Shown: positions 8,828 through 17,989, counted from the stretch's first letter. The stretch: 64,000 bases of DNA from Burkholderia sp. GAS332 (GCA_900142905.1 FSRV01000002.1:3968001-4032000); one strand, 5' to 3'. A program made the numbers and translations. Notes: generated by a model from the letters alone, not told the origin.

Positions 8828-9853
8828 ATGTCTGTACGGTGTTGTCCCGAGTGCTTCGGTGATCGTGGTCTCAGCAAAAGCATCATCCCATCGCTAAGTC
8901 CAACCCAAGGAACGTGTGATTTTTGCGAATCGACGAACGTAGACCTTATCGAACCAGGGCAACTCGCAACCGTATTCGAAATGCTTGTGAGCGTGTACGA
9001 GCCGAATGAAGAGGGAAAATCGCTCGTTGAATGGATGAAAGCCGATTGGCGACTGTTCTCACATCCCCGGTTGGATGTTGCACATGCCAAAGAGTTACTC
9101 TGCGAAATTCTCGATGACGGTGAGATTGTCAGAAAGTCTTTTTTTCCATCACCGACCTACAAGAGCGAAGGTTTGGTCCGATGGGAGACTTTGAGGGACG
9201 AGCTTCTCTACAAAAATCGTTATTTTCTGGATGAGGCGCTCGACACAGATCGCTTGCGGGAACTTCTCTCCCACCTTATCGCCGACCCGTTGCCGGAAGC
9301 ATGGCATCGAGCTCGCATCATGACCAGCGACACGCCTTATCCAATAGCGGAAATGGGAGCGCCGCCCAAACGGTACGCGACACATGGACGGGCCAATCCC
9401 GTTGGGATTCCGTACCTCTACTTGGGATCTTTACCGGAAACGGCTGTGGCTGAAGTACGACCTCACACTGGCGAGATCGCGTGCGTGGCGGAGTTTCAAG
9501 TGCTCCAGCCATTAGCAACAGTGGACCTACGCGATCCACGTAAACTTGTCTCTCCGTTCGTTCTCGCCGATGCAAGTGCTATCGGACAATTGCGAGCGGA
9601 CATTCCCTTCTTGGAACGGCTCGGCGAGGAACTCACACGTCCGGTCCTTCCTCGGAGCGCAGCGATCGACTATATTCCGAGCCAGTATTTGTGCGAGTTT
9701 ATCAAGAAAAGCGGCTATGACGGTGTCGTGTTCCGCAGTTCCGTCAGTAGTGGCATGAATCTGGCGCTGTTTGACCCAGAGAAAGCTAATGGGACAACGG
9801 TAACTCGTTACAGTGTCAGCCGCGTCTCAGTCGACGTTCTTCCTGTCTGCTAG
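8828..9853 (+). CDS. RES-domain protein with N-terminal zinc-finger/HEPN-like region
   Basis: A 341-residue two-part protein. Residues 5-33 hold C-C-P-x-C and C-D-F-C pairs that could bind zinc, and residues ~40-150 are helical, like the HEPN-associated N-terminal domain found before RES domains. From ~155 the RES domain shows W-H-R-A-R (R161), G-R-A-N-P-x-G-I-P-x-L-Y-L (188-199), E204/E209 and S-S-G-M-N-L-A-L-F (307-315), the Arg-Glu-Ser set that names it. Known RES toxins degrade NAD+ and are paired with Xre-type antitoxins. No Xre partner is present; the two upstream genes occupy that position, 10 bases away. A role as a growth-arresting effector is inferred. Confidence 0.8.
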   Translation: MSVRCCPECFGDRGLSKSIIPSLSPTQGTCDFCESTNVDLIEPGQLATVFEMLVSVYEPNEEGKSLVEWMKADWRLFSHPRLDVAHAKELLCEILDDGEIVRKSFFPSPTYKSEGLVRWETLRDELLYKNRYFLDEALDTDRLRELLSHLIADPLPEAWHRARIMTSDTPYPIAEMGAPPKRYATHGRANPVGIPYLYLGSLPETAVAEVRPHTGEIACVAEFQVLQPLATVDLRDPRKLVSPFVLADASAIGQLRADIPFLERLGEELTRPVLPRSAAIDYIPSQYLCEFIKKSGYDGVVFRSSVSSGMNLALFDPEKANGTTVTRYSVSRVSVDVLPVC

Positions 9854-10007
9854 TCGTCGGCCTGTCTATTCGAGGTATTTGCGGCGCGTCTACCTCTGAC
9901 TGCATTGATAAGTGGAGTATTTGCGCCGGCCCGCGCCGCCTCCCAAACCGTGCGTGTTGTCTAAGGCGCAACCATGGGGCGATTCTAGCTGCGCGCGCCG
10001 CGCCGTT

Positions 10008-11156
10008 TTAGAAGAAGTGTCGCAAACCGATTCCGACCACTGACTGAACGTCACCTGAGGCAGGCGAAAGCGTATTGATCTGCGCGTGCGCGAACGGCGA
10101 TCCGTCACCGTTGGCGTGTTGATACACGCCTTGTGCATAGACGCTGGTGCGATGCGACAGCGCATATTCGGCTACCAGACCGACCTGGTTCCAATGTGGC
10201 GCGCTGCCGTTCACTTTGGCCGAAGTGTACGTGTACGCACCTTCAACGCTGAATGTGGGCGTCACATGATAGACCGCATTGAGCTCGACATTGTCGAAGC
10301 TCATCGAGCTTGCGCCGTTAAAACTCGTGCTCTGATACTCGCTCGTGGGTTCCGATAATGTCGTGCGCGTGATGTTTGCATGCAGCTCCGCTTGCTGGAA
10401 TGCATAGCCGACGCCGATGCCGTAAATGCGCTGCCCGTTAGCGGTGAAGTTGGCATCGGCAACATCAACTGCACCTAAGGTGCCGGGGCCGTCGTCGCCG
10501 GGATGGCTGAGCTGTTCATAGACCAGCGCAGCACTGAACGGACCTGTGTGATAGCGCGCGGCCGCCTCCCAGACGCGGTTGTCGGCGAAGCCTGAGCCGA
10601 CTCCCGAGGTCGACGCGGCCTTGTTGCTGAACGCGTAGGTGGCGCCGACGTCGAAACCGGCAAAGCTGATGCTCTCGTATCGCACTGCATTGTTCAGCAG
10701 GAAAGAGTCCCACAGATTGTCGTTGTCGAATGGGTGCGCGAAGAACGTGCCGCCCCAACTCCCGACTGCGGAGAAGTCGCCGAGATAAGCGATCATCGAA
10801 TCGGACTGGCGACCGAGTTTGAGTGTGCCGAGGCGGTCATTCGAGAGGCCGAGCCATGCATAGTCGCCGAACATCCGGCCGCTCGGCCACGACGTGCCGT
10901 TGTTGGCGGAGAAGGTGGTGGACAGCATGAACAGCGCCTTATTACCGCCGCCGAGATCCTCTGTGCCGCGCAGGCCCCATTTCGTTGGCGCGGTGGTGCC
11001 GCTGACCATCTGGACTGCGCGCGAGCCGCCCTGGTTTGGGGTATAGACAATCCCCTGGTCAATGATGCCGAATAGCGTGATGCTGTTGTCGTTGCTTGCG
11101 TGTGCGCCGAGCGCGACCGCGCTCAGCACGCAGCCCAATAGTGCGTGTCGTTTCAT
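10008..11156 (-). CDS. Gram-negative porin (Burkholderia OmpC-like)
   Basis: A 382-residue outer-membrane porin of the 16-strand trimeric type. Start ATG 11156 gives a clean signal peptide (K-R-H then a hydrophobic run ending A-H-A-S), whereas the frame is open a further 18 codons. Hallmarks are I-T-L-F-G-I-I-D-Q-G near the mature start, K-W-G-L-R-G-T-E-D-L-G near 75, and a C-terminal G-L-R-H-F-F ending in Phe, the BAM recognition signal. It is followed in the same direction by a binding-protein gene and an M20 hydrolase, suggesting joint uptake and hydrolysis of one substrate class. Confidence 0.93.
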   Translation of the reverse strand: MKRHALLGCVLSAVALGAHASNDNSITLFGIIDQGIVYTPNQGGSRAVQMVSGTTAPTKWGLRGTEDLGGGNKALFMLSTTFSANNGTSWPSGRMFGDYAWLGLSNDRLGTLKLGRQSDSMIAYLGDFSAVGSWGGTFFAHPFDNDNLWDSFLLNNAVRYESISFAGFDVGATYAFSNKAASTSGVGSGFADNRVWEAAARYHTGPFSAALVYEQLSHPGDDGPGTLGAVDVADANFTANGQRIYGIGVGYAFQQAELHANITRTTLSEPTSEYQSTSFNGASSMSFDNVELNAVYHVTPTFSVEGAYTYTSAKVNGSAPHWNQVGLVAEYALSHRTSVYAQGVYQHANGDGSPFAHAQINTLSPASGDVQSVVGIGLRHFF

Positions 11157-11258
11157 GTTGTCATTCAGCGGATAGAGGTCGAACGGAATGCCGCGCGGGG
11201 CGTGCCGCACGCAGGTTGTCCTGTGCGCCGGCAGCGGCGCGCCTGGCGGGTGCAGCGG

Positions 11259-12032
11259 TTACTTGGTGGTGGTCGCTGTGTCCAGGTACTTATGCGTCAA
11301 CCGGTCTATCGTGCCGTTCTGCTTGAGTTGGGCGATCGCTGCGTCGAGCATCTGTAGCGTGTGCGCGTCGGTCTTGCGCACGCCGATCACGCTGCTTGCA
11401 GAGAGCATCGCCGGATCGACGATCTGTGCGCCGGCCAGTTCGAAATTTTTGCCCTCGGGTTTTGCGAGGAAACCCAGTTGGGCGGCGGCGCCAACGACCA
11501 GCGTACCGTCGAGCCGTCCGTTCTCGAGGTCGACGTAGACGCTGTTCTGGTCCTGATACTCGACGATCGTCACACCGTGCGCGGCCCAGTTCAGCTTCGC
11601 GAACACCGCCTGCGTCGAACCTTGCAGCACGCCGATACGCTTGCCGGCGAGCGATGCCGCTGTGGGCTGCAAATGAGCGGCCTTCGCGGCGACGAGGCGA
11701 ATGTCAGCGGGATATAACGGCGTCGTGAAATCCATCACCGCGCGTCGTGGGGCGGTGGCGGCGAGCGACGCATTGATCGCATCGAACTTGCGCGATTGCA
11801 GGCCGGCGATCAAGCCGTCGAAACTCCCCTCCACCCATTCGCATTTCACATGGGCGGCGGCACATAGGCTATTGCCAATGTCGATGTCGAGCCCCGCGAG
11901 CTGGCCGCTCGGCAATTTGTATTCGTACGGCGGATAAGTCGGATCGGTACCGAAGCGCAATGTTTCTGCCTGTGCAGACTGTGTGACGACGAGGGCGGCA
12001 GCGGCGAGCACCGGCAGCAGGTGTCGGTTCAT
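11259..12032 (-). CDS. Periplasmic amino-acid-type ABC substrate-binding protein
   Basis: A 257-residue family-3 solute-binding protein (lysine/arginine/ornithine or histidine type). It has a Sec signal peptide ending A-Q-A, then F-G-T-D-P-T-Y-P-P-Y-E-Y-K, G-L-D-I-D-I-G, and G-V-L-Q-G-S-T-Q in the second lobe. It is about 40-45% like the two other binding proteins at 16207 and 19376 by eye. No permease or ATPase gene is nearby, so it must use a transporter encoded elsewhere. It lies between a porin and an M20 amidohydrolase in the same orientation. Confidence 0.9.
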   Translation of the reverse strand: MNRHLLPVLAAAALVVTQSAQAETLRFGTDPTYPPYEYKLPSGQLAGLDIDIGNSLCAAAHVKCEWVEGSFDGLIAGLQSRKFDAINASLAATAPRRAVMDFTTPLYPADIRLVAAKAAHLQPTAASLAGKRIGVLQGSTQAVFAKLNWAAHGVTIVEYQDQNSVYVDLENGRLDGTLVVGAAAQLGFLAKPEGKNFELAGAQIVDPAMLSASSVIGVRKTDAHTLQMLDAAIAQLKQNGTIDRLTHKYLDTATTTK

Positions 12033-12084
12033 AGGTATCTCCTGACTGGATTAAGTGGGTGTGTTTCTGACGCGAAACGACGGG

Positions 12085-13248
12085 CTACGCGTCGAGGCGC
12101 GCGAGCGCCAGCGTCACGAAGAAGCGCACGCCGAGCGGCAGCACCTCGTCGTTGAAGTCGAACTCGGGATGATGGCAATAGACCCCGCCCTGGCCGAGCA
12201 GCACGTAGGCGCCGGGTCGATGCAGCAGAAATTCAGAGAAGTCCTCGGAGCCGTTGAGCGGCGGGAAATCGCGCAGGACGTTCGCTTCGCCGAACACCTC
12301 TGCCGCTGCGGTGGCCGCGGCCTCGGCCTGCTCGCGATGGTTGATCGTCGCGGGCGAGCTGCCGTAGAACGTCACTGCGATCTCGCATTCGGTCGCGAGC
12401 GCGACGCCCGCGCAGATCGATTCGATGCGCGCCTTCATCTGTGCGCGCACGCTTTCGTCGAAGGTACGCATGGTGCCGGTCATCTGCGCATGGGCAGGAA
12501 TCACGTTCGACGTGCTGCCTGCATGAATGCTGCCAATGCTGAGCACGGCGACCGAGGCGGGGTCGATCGCGCGACTCACGACAGTCTGCAGCGCGCAGAT
12601 GAGCTGCGCCGAAGCCGCGATCGGATCCTTCGTCCTTTCAGGCGACGAGCCATGACCGCCGACCCCGTTCACGTCGATTCGCAACTCGTCGCACGACGCC
12701 AGCATGGCGCCGTCGCGCACGCCGAACGTGCCCGGCGCGAAATGCGGCGCATTGTGCATGGCGTAGATTTCGTCGAACGGAAAACGGGTTTCGAGCGCGT
12801 CGGCCAGCATGGCCAGCGCACCGCCGCCGGTTTCCTCGGCTGGCTGAAAGATCAGCACGATGGTCCCTGCGAAATCGCGATGACGGCTGAAATGGCGCGC
12901 TGTGCCGAGCAGCATCGCCGTATGGCCGTCGTGGCCGCAACCGTGAAATACCCCTTGCCGCAAGGAGCGGTGCAACGGGCGTCCTTCTTCTTCCATGGGC
13001 AGCGCGTCCATGTCGGCGCGCAACGCGATTGCACGCCCCGTGCCCGACGTCGTGCGCGTGCCCCGAATGATGCCGACCACACCCGTTTTACCCACGCCCG
13101 TATGTGTTTCGATATCCCACGCGCGTAGTTTCGCGGCGACGAGTTCGCTTGTGCGCGTTTCGTCGAACGCCGTTTCCGGATTGGCGTGAATGTCTCGCCG
13201 CAATGCAACGAGTTCGTCGATGTCCGCATCGATGACGTTCAGTCCCAC
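12085..13248 (-). CDS. M20 family amidohydrolase (hippurate/N-acyl amino acid hydrolase type)
   Basis: A ~387-residue zinc amidohydrolase of the HipO/AbgB/IAA-amino acid hydrolase group, which release amino acids from N-acyl conjugates. Visible motifs are H-A-N-P-E-T near residue 20, R-A-D-M-D-A-L-P near 75, G-C-G-H-D-G-H-T-A near 100 and P-A-E-E-T-G near 135, which supply the metal and catalytic residues. The dimerisation insert contains G-x-G-G-H-G-S. A GTG start at 13248 just after GGAGGG is preferred; an ATG at 13287 would add 13 residues. It is a paralogue of the gene at 18135. Confidence 0.9.
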   Translation of the reverse strand: MGLNVIDADIDELVALRRDIHANPETAFDETRTSELVAAKLRAWDIETHTGVGKTGVVGIIRGTRTTSGTGRAIALRADMDALPMEEEGRPLHRSLRQGVFHGCGHDGHTAMLLGTARHFSRHRDFAGTIVLIFQPAEETGGGALAMLADALETRFPFDEIYAMHNAPHFAPGTFGVRDGAMLASCDELRIDVNGVGGHGSSPERTKDPIAASAQLICALQTVVSRAIDPASVAVLSIGSIHAGSTSNVIPAHAQMTGTMRTFDESVRAQMKARIESICAGVALATECEIAVTFYGSSPATINHREQAEAAATAAAEVFGEANVLRDFPPLNGSEDFSEFLLHRPGAYVLLGQGGVYCHHPEFDFNDEVLPLGVRFFVTLALARLDA

Positions 13249-13381
13249 TTTCCCTCCTAGTCTTGAGTGCTTCCGGCCGCGCCTCACAGACGGCGGCGGA
13301 GTGGCTATACTAGCCAGCGCCGCGACTGGTCAATTTCCAGTTTTTTATGTACATAGCCAAAGCTTATGGGCCGCGGAAACC

Positions 13382-14287
13382 ATGAAAACCACCCAATTGC
13401 GCACCCTCGTCGCCGTTGCCGAGCACGGCACGTTGATGGCCGCCGCCGAAGCGCTGTGCCTGTCGCAGCCTGCCGTGACCAAGAGCATCAAGGAGCTGGA
13501 GGCGCGCCTCGGCGTCCAACTGCTGCTGCGCAGCGGCTCGGGCATCCGCTTGACGCCGTATGGCGAAGCCCTGCTCAGGCATGCGCGTACTGTCGTGACT
13601 GAGATCGCGCGGGCCGAGCAGGAACTGGAGGAGATGAAGTCGTCGGCTGGCCGGACGCTCGAGATCGGCGTATCGCTGCTCGCCGCGTCGATCGTCGTGC
13701 CGGACGCGATCCACGTGTTCCGTGCGCGGTTTCCCGATGTGCAGCTCGACGTGCACGAGTACCAGACGATGCGGCTCATCGACGGCCTGCGCGACGGTTC
13801 GTTCGACATGTGTATCGGCTTTACCGGCGAGGGCGATCCGAGCAACGAGTTCCGCGTGATACCGCTCGGCAACGTGTCGCAATCGCTGGCGGTCAAGCTG
13901 GGCGATCCGCTTGCGGGTGAGCGGCAGCTTGCACGTTTGCGGGAGGCGCACTGGCTCTACAACTACACGCGCAAGAGCGTGCCCGCGTTCTGGGCCGCGT
14001 TGACCGCGCGCGCGGGCGATACCGGAGGCGCGATTGCACCGCCTTCGCGCATTACAGTCTGCACCGCGCGGCGGCTCTATACGGAGCTCGCCAGTGAGGC
14101 AGGGGTGGTGAGCGTCTGGCCGGACTTTCAGCTCAACGAGGAAATCGAGCGCGGCACGCTGGAGCGCGTTGCACTCGATATCGCCTTACCTCGCCTCGCG
14201 CTCAGCCTGATTTATCGCAAGGATCGCGTGCTGGACGGTGCGGCGGAGTATTTCATCGACTGCTTGAAGAGCAAGGCGCTGCCCTAG
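13382..14287 (+). CDS. LysR-family regulator
   Basis: A 301-residue LysR regulator. Its HTH (L-M-A-A-A-E-A-L-C-L-S-Q-P-A-V-T-K-S-I-K-E-L-E) is in residues 18-45, followed by a full effector domain. ATG 13382 matches the conserved M-K-T-T-Q-L-R-T-L start. It diverges from the M20/binding-protein/porin run, with an AT-rich intergenic segment at 13300-13375, so it likely controls that run. It is the sister of the LysR gene at 17039, which sits in the equivalent place beside the second M20 gene. Confidence 0.9.
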   Translation: MKTTQLRTLVAVAEHGTLMAAAEALCLSQPAVTKSIKELEARLGVQLLLRSGSGIRLTPYGEALLRHARTVVTEIARAEQELEEMKSSAGRTLEIGVSLLAASIVVPDAIHVFRARFPDVQLDVHEYQTMRLIDGLRDGSFDMCIGFTGEGDPSNEFRVIPLGNVSQSLAVKLGDPLAGERQLARLREAHWLYNYTRKSVPAFWAALTARAGDTGGAIAPPSRITVCTARRLYTELASEAGVVSVWPDFQLNEEIERGTLERVALDIALPRLALSLIYRKDRVLDGAAEYFIDCLKSKALP

Positions 14288-14361
14288 GCAATCCGTTCTT
14301 GCTGCGCGCGCGGATTCAAGCTGAATGGCGAGCTGCTACAGCCGTGGAGCGTCAAACGCTG

Positions 14362-15765
14362 CTATCCGGCCACCACGCGATTGCGCCCGTTGTGCTTGGC
14401 CCGGTAAAGTCGTTCGTCGGCGACGCGCAAGAGGGCGTCGATCGTGTCGCCGTCGCGGCCGAACTCGGAGACGCCAACACTGACAGTCACGGCGACGGGC
14501 CGCCCGGTTCCGGTATAGAACTCCTCGGTAGCCACGGCGCCCCGGACGCGCTCCGCGATCGAGCGTGCCATGTCTAGCGCGGCTTTAGGCAGCAGGACCA
14601 TAAACTCTTCGCCACCGACTCGCGCTACGCCGTCATAGGGCCGAATGGCATCAAGGCATTTCTGCACGAATCGCTGCAACACCTCGTCACCCACCTGATG
14701 ACCGTAGTTGTCGTTGATCAATTTGAAGTGATCGAGATCCAGCGCCAGCAGCGAGAACGGCGCACCACCGCGCCTCGCTCGTGCGATTTCCGCCTCGACT
14801 TGCTGGATAAACTCACGCCGGTTCGCGGCACCCGTCAGCGGATCGGTCGCGGCGAGATGCTCAAGCTGGTGATTGGTGCGTTGAAGCTCCTGCAGCGCGC
14901 TTTCTGTGCGTGCCATCGCCTCGGCAAGGCGAGCCATCAGTTCTTCCTGGCTGTAGATCGTCGAAAAGGACCGCGTCGTGCGGAACGCTTGAACGACGCC
15001 ATAACTCAGCAGAAAAAAGCCGGCCGCGAAGATCGCGTGCGCCAGCCACCACATATGATTCCAAGGCTTGCCGAGAATGAACGCGAGAGACGCCAGCGCG
15101 AAAAAAGTGATCGAGATACCGTAGATCACCATCAGCGGCGAGCGAATGCGACGCAGCATCAGCACCATGACGTTCAGCGTCGAGAAGAAGAGCGCTCCGC
15201 CCTCCATCGATAGTCGCACGGCGAGGTTGCCCGCAATGGGTGAGTTCGCAATGAGTCCGACGACCAGGTCGATCAGGACGAATACGGCAATCCACGTCAG
15301 CCACGGGCGCGGCTTCGCGCGCCGCTCGACCGCGTCCGTTGCGCGATGGTACGAGAGAAGCCCAACCAACAGCAGCACGGACATCACCAGACGCGACGCG
15401 GGTCCGTAGAGCAGGAATAGCCAGATATTATGGTGAGCCATGCCGGTGAACGCGCCGTGCAGCGCATAGACCAGCACAAAGCCTAGAAAGCCCAAAGTCA
15501 GCCACCGCAGCAGCGGTTCACCCGACGATATATAACACCGCCAGGTCACATAGGTGACAAACAGCCCCTCGAGGGTCGCCGCTGCGATCGCGATTTCGTG
15601 GAACGCGTGGTTTTCGAACTTCAGGCTCGGGTCTTGAAAGAAAGCCAGATAAGCAATCAGGTAGGCGGGAACGAGCGCAAAACCAATGATCAACAAGCCT
15701 GAGTAGACCTTGGTCACGATCCCGATGATGCGGCGCGGCTCTTCGATTGAGAGGGTCGTGCTCAT
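14362..15765 (-). CDS. Membrane diguanylate cyclase (GGEEF)
   Basis: A 467-residue protein with seven or so hydrophobic segments in residues 20-270, a short coiled coil (~285-310) and a C-terminal GGDEF domain. The active-site loop reads G-G-E-E-F near residue 390. Exactly five residues before it is R-P-Y-D, an intact RxxD inhibitory site, so it should both make cyclic di-GMP and be product-inhibited. The N-terminal region resembles MASE-type sensory membrane domains; its signal is unknown. It stands alone between catabolic gene groups and shows no EAL partner. Confidence 0.92.
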   Translation of the reverse strand: MSTTLSIEEPRRIIGIVTKVYSGLLIIGFALVPAYLIAYLAFFQDPSLKFENHAFHEIAIAAATLEGLFVTYVTWRCYISSGEPLLRWLTLGFLGFVLVYALHGAFTGMAHHNIWLFLLYGPASRLVMSVLLLVGLLSYHRATDAVERRAKPRPWLTWIAVFVLIDLVVGLIANSPIAGNLAVRLSMEGGALFFSTLNVMVLMLRRIRSPLMVIYGISITFFALASLAFILGKPWNHMWWLAHAIFAAGFFLLSYGVVQAFRTTRSFSTIYSQEELMARLAEAMARTESALQELQRTNHQLEHLAATDPLTGAANRREFIQQVEAEIARARRGGAPFSLLALDLDHFKLINDNYGHQVGDEVLQRFVQKCLDAIRPYDGVARVGGEEFMVLLPKAALDMARSIAERVRGAVATEEFYTGTGRPVAVTVSVGVSEFGRDGDTIDALLRVADERLYRAKHNGRNRVVAG

Positions 15766-16206
15766 GTGCCAGCCTCCGACAATACTTCTGTGGTTGTTCG
15801 CATCGCCGAGCGATTGACGCGTGAATTGGCCGGCTCGGACACGGCACCGTACCGTCGTGCAGGACCAAGCATACCGTACAGAGGACTACCTTCAGACAAT
15901 TGGCAGTATAGGCGTCAGGTTCTATCTGGCAAGACGCCCAACAATCCCCAGAGCACCCGCCGACGGATCCGGAAGTCAACTCGCCGAAGCCGTCTCAAGG
16001 AACTATGTCAGACGAGTGACTTTAGAAAAACTTAACGATGACACAGGAAGACCCCCCTGTTCGCCATTTTTTTGAGTTTCTAAGCTAGGCCACGGTCGAT
16101 TACAAAAAGAGGCCGTGGTCTTTTTCACCCGTCAACCTGACAGTCGCGCCCCCCGAGCCAGCCTTGGCCTCGATGAACGCCGCTGTACATGCGAACTGGA
16201 GCGCCC
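15766..16206. other. Long intergenic region with a terminator-like hairpin
   Basis: These 441 bases hold no credible protein gene. The only clear element is the hairpin at 16086-16125 followed by T residues. Because it ends a plus-strand transcript while no plus-strand gene lies before it, a short untranslated RNA or a leader of the following gene is possible. Confidence 0.4.
16086..16125 (+). terminator. Rho-independent terminator-like hairpin
   Basis: The arms A-G-G-C-C-A-C-G-G and C-C-G-T-G-G-T-C-T pair over about nine bases, with one G-T pair, around a loop of ~16 bases. A run of five T follows at 16121-16125. It lies ~80 bases before the next start codon. Confidence 0.6.
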
Positions 16207-16986
16207 ATGAAAAACGCGATTGCTGGTCTGGCATTATTGTTGGCCGCGTTCTGTGCTAACGCCAACGCGAGCGATGCGACGCAGCTTCGCTTTGGCGTCG
16301 ACCCGACTTATGCGCCGTTCGAGTCGAAGGCGCCATCCGGGCAACTGGTCGGCTTCGAGATCGACCTCGGCAACGAAATATGCCGGCGGCTGAACGTCAA
16401 ATGCGTATGGGTCGAAACGGCATTCGACGGCATCATTCCGGCGCTCCAGGGCAGAAAATTCGAAGCGATTCTGTCCGCGATGTCCATTACGCCGCAGCGT
16501 GAGGCCAAGGTCGCCTTCTCGACGCCCTTGTTCAATACGCCGAGCCGGCTAATCGGCCGGCGCGGGCGTGACCTCAAGCCGACGGTCGATTCGTTGCGCG
16601 GCAAGCGTGTCGGCGTCGCGCAGGGTTCCACGCAGGAAGCGTATGCGAAGGCTTATTGGGCACCCGCGGGTATTGACGTGGTGTCGTACGCCAATCAGGA
16701 GCAGGTTTATACCGACCTGCGCTCTGGCCGTATCGACGTCACGCTTACCGATATGATTGCCGGCAACCAGGGATTTCTGAAGACCTCCCAAGGCGCGGAC
16801 TACGCGTTTCTCGGCGACCCCGTGACCGATGCCAAAACCCTTGGCAAAGGCGCCGCTATTGGCATGCGCAAAGACGATACAGCCTTACGCGAGAAAATCG
16901 ACGGCGCGATCGCCTCGATGGTCAAGGACGGCACTTACAAAAAAATCGAACAGCGCTACTTCGATTTCGATATTGCGGCACCCTAA
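16207..16986 (+). CDS. Periplasmic amino-acid-type ABC substrate-binding protein
   Basis: A 259-residue family-3 solute-binding protein, the second of three in this region. The signal peptide (M-K-N then a hydrophobic stretch to A-N-A-S-D-A) fits ATG 16207. The first lobe begins F-G-V-D-P-T-Y-A-P-F-E-S-K, with V-G-F-E-I-D-L-G after it and G-V-A-Q-G-S-T-Q-E in lobe two. Similarity to the protein at 19376 is closer than to that at 11259. No permease or ATPase genes accompany it. The likely ligand is a basic amino acid or derivative, by family only. Confidence 0.9.
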   Translation: MKNAIAGLALLLAAFCANANASDATQLRFGVDPTYAPFESKAPSGQLVGFEIDLGNEICRRLNVKCVWVETAFDGIIPALQGRKFEAILSAMSITPQREAKVAFSTPLFNTPSRLIGRRGRDLKPTVDSLRGKRVGVAQGSTQEAYAKAYWAPAGIDVVSYANQEQVYTDLRSGRIDVTLTDMIAGNQGFLKTSQGADYAFLGDPVTDAKTLGKGAAIGMRKDDTALREKIDGAIASMVKDGTYKKIEQRYFDFDIAAP

Positions 16987-17038
16987 TCAACTCGCGGCGT
17001 GCCGGCAGTGTCCGGCAGATTGCCAGATCTCGTCGCCT

Positions 17039-17989
17039 TCAAATCAACAACTCCACTGACTGCAGCACGTTGCGCGTTTGCGGCGAAGTGGAGTTGAACC
17101 CTTCACGAATCGATTCGATCAGGCATTCGATAAAGCACTCGGACGCAGCGCTTAACGGATGGCCGCTGCGCGAGATAACGCTAACCATCGCGTCTTCAAG
17201 CTGCTCACGCAGCGGGAAGACGCAGAGGTTTTCCCGCGCCGCGCTCACTTCCACCAGCGGCCACGGAAATACGCTGACCATATCTGTCTTTCTGAGCAGC
17301 GCGACGGCGATCGAAAACGAATGGGCCAGGTGAATTTTTCGCGGCACGGGCACGTTGTGGCGCGTGAAAATATTGTCAGCCTGCGGACTGTCGTTTGCCG
17401 GGTCCCACGTCAGTATCCAGTCCAGATCGGTCAGATCCGCGAGTGAGCGGCAATTCGCGCGCGGATGGCCCGCGCGCGCCACGAGTGCGCAAGAAGAAGA
17501 AAACAGCGGACGGTAGTGGAATTCAACGCCCAAGGCGCCCGGGGTCGGCCTGCCGATGAAGAAATCCAGGCTGCCGTCGCGCAGACGCGGATTGGCAATG
17601 GGCAATAAACCTTCAAAGAATTCGAGCCGGATGTCGGGCATCCGTTCGCAGAAACGCGTCACCGTCTCAGGCAGAAAAGTCATGGCGATCCACGGCGTCA
17701 CCGCCACCGCGAGCTTGCCTTGGGGCGCGCCGCGCAGGGTATTCATGGCTTCATGAGCGCGCGCCATCTCACCAACCATGAGGCGCGCATGGACCAGCAG
17801 CGCCTGGCCGCTCGCGGTAAGGGTAACCCCTGAGGACGTGCGCACCACCAGCGACATCTGCACGCTCTCTTCGAGTTGACGCAGGCTTTTAGTAATGGCC
17901 GCGGGCGAGGCGTTCAGCGCCCGCGCCGCACCGCGAATACCGCCAGCGTCGGCGATGGCAACCAACGTACTGAGTTGATGGAGTTTCAT
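17039..17989 (-). CDS. LysR-family regulator
   Basis: A 316-residue LysR regulator whose HTH reads G-I-R-G-A-A-R-A-L-N-A-S-P-A-A-I-T-K-S-L (residues 17-36), followed by a normal effector domain. It diverges from the M20 gene at 18135 and converges with the binding-protein gene at 16207. Its N-terminal M-K-L-H-Q-L-S-T-L-V-A-I-A-D resembles the LysR at 13382, consistent with duplicated regulator plus hydrolase plus binding-protein units. Regulation of the 18135-21041 genes is inferred from position. Confidence 0.9.
   Translation of the reverse strand: MKLHQLSTLVAIADAGGIRGAARALNASPAAITKSLRQLEESVQMSLVVRTSSGVTLTASGQALLVHARLMVGEMARAHEAMNTLRGAPQGKLAVAVTPWIAMTFLPETVTRFCERMPDIRLEFFEGLLPIANPRLRDGSLDFFIGRPTPGALGVEFHYRPLFSSSCALVARAGHPRANCRSLADLTDLDWILTWDPANDSPQADNIFTRHNVPVPRKIHLAHSFSIAVALLRKTDMVSVFPWPLVEVSAARENLCVFPLREQLEDAMVSVISRSGHPLSAASECFIECLIESIREGFNSTSPQTRNVLQSVELLI

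Noticed and set aside
12055..13128. 357-codon plus-strand frame opposite the M20 hydrolase
   Set aside because: It lacks motifs and a ribosome-binding site, and lies entirely over a well-supported gene.
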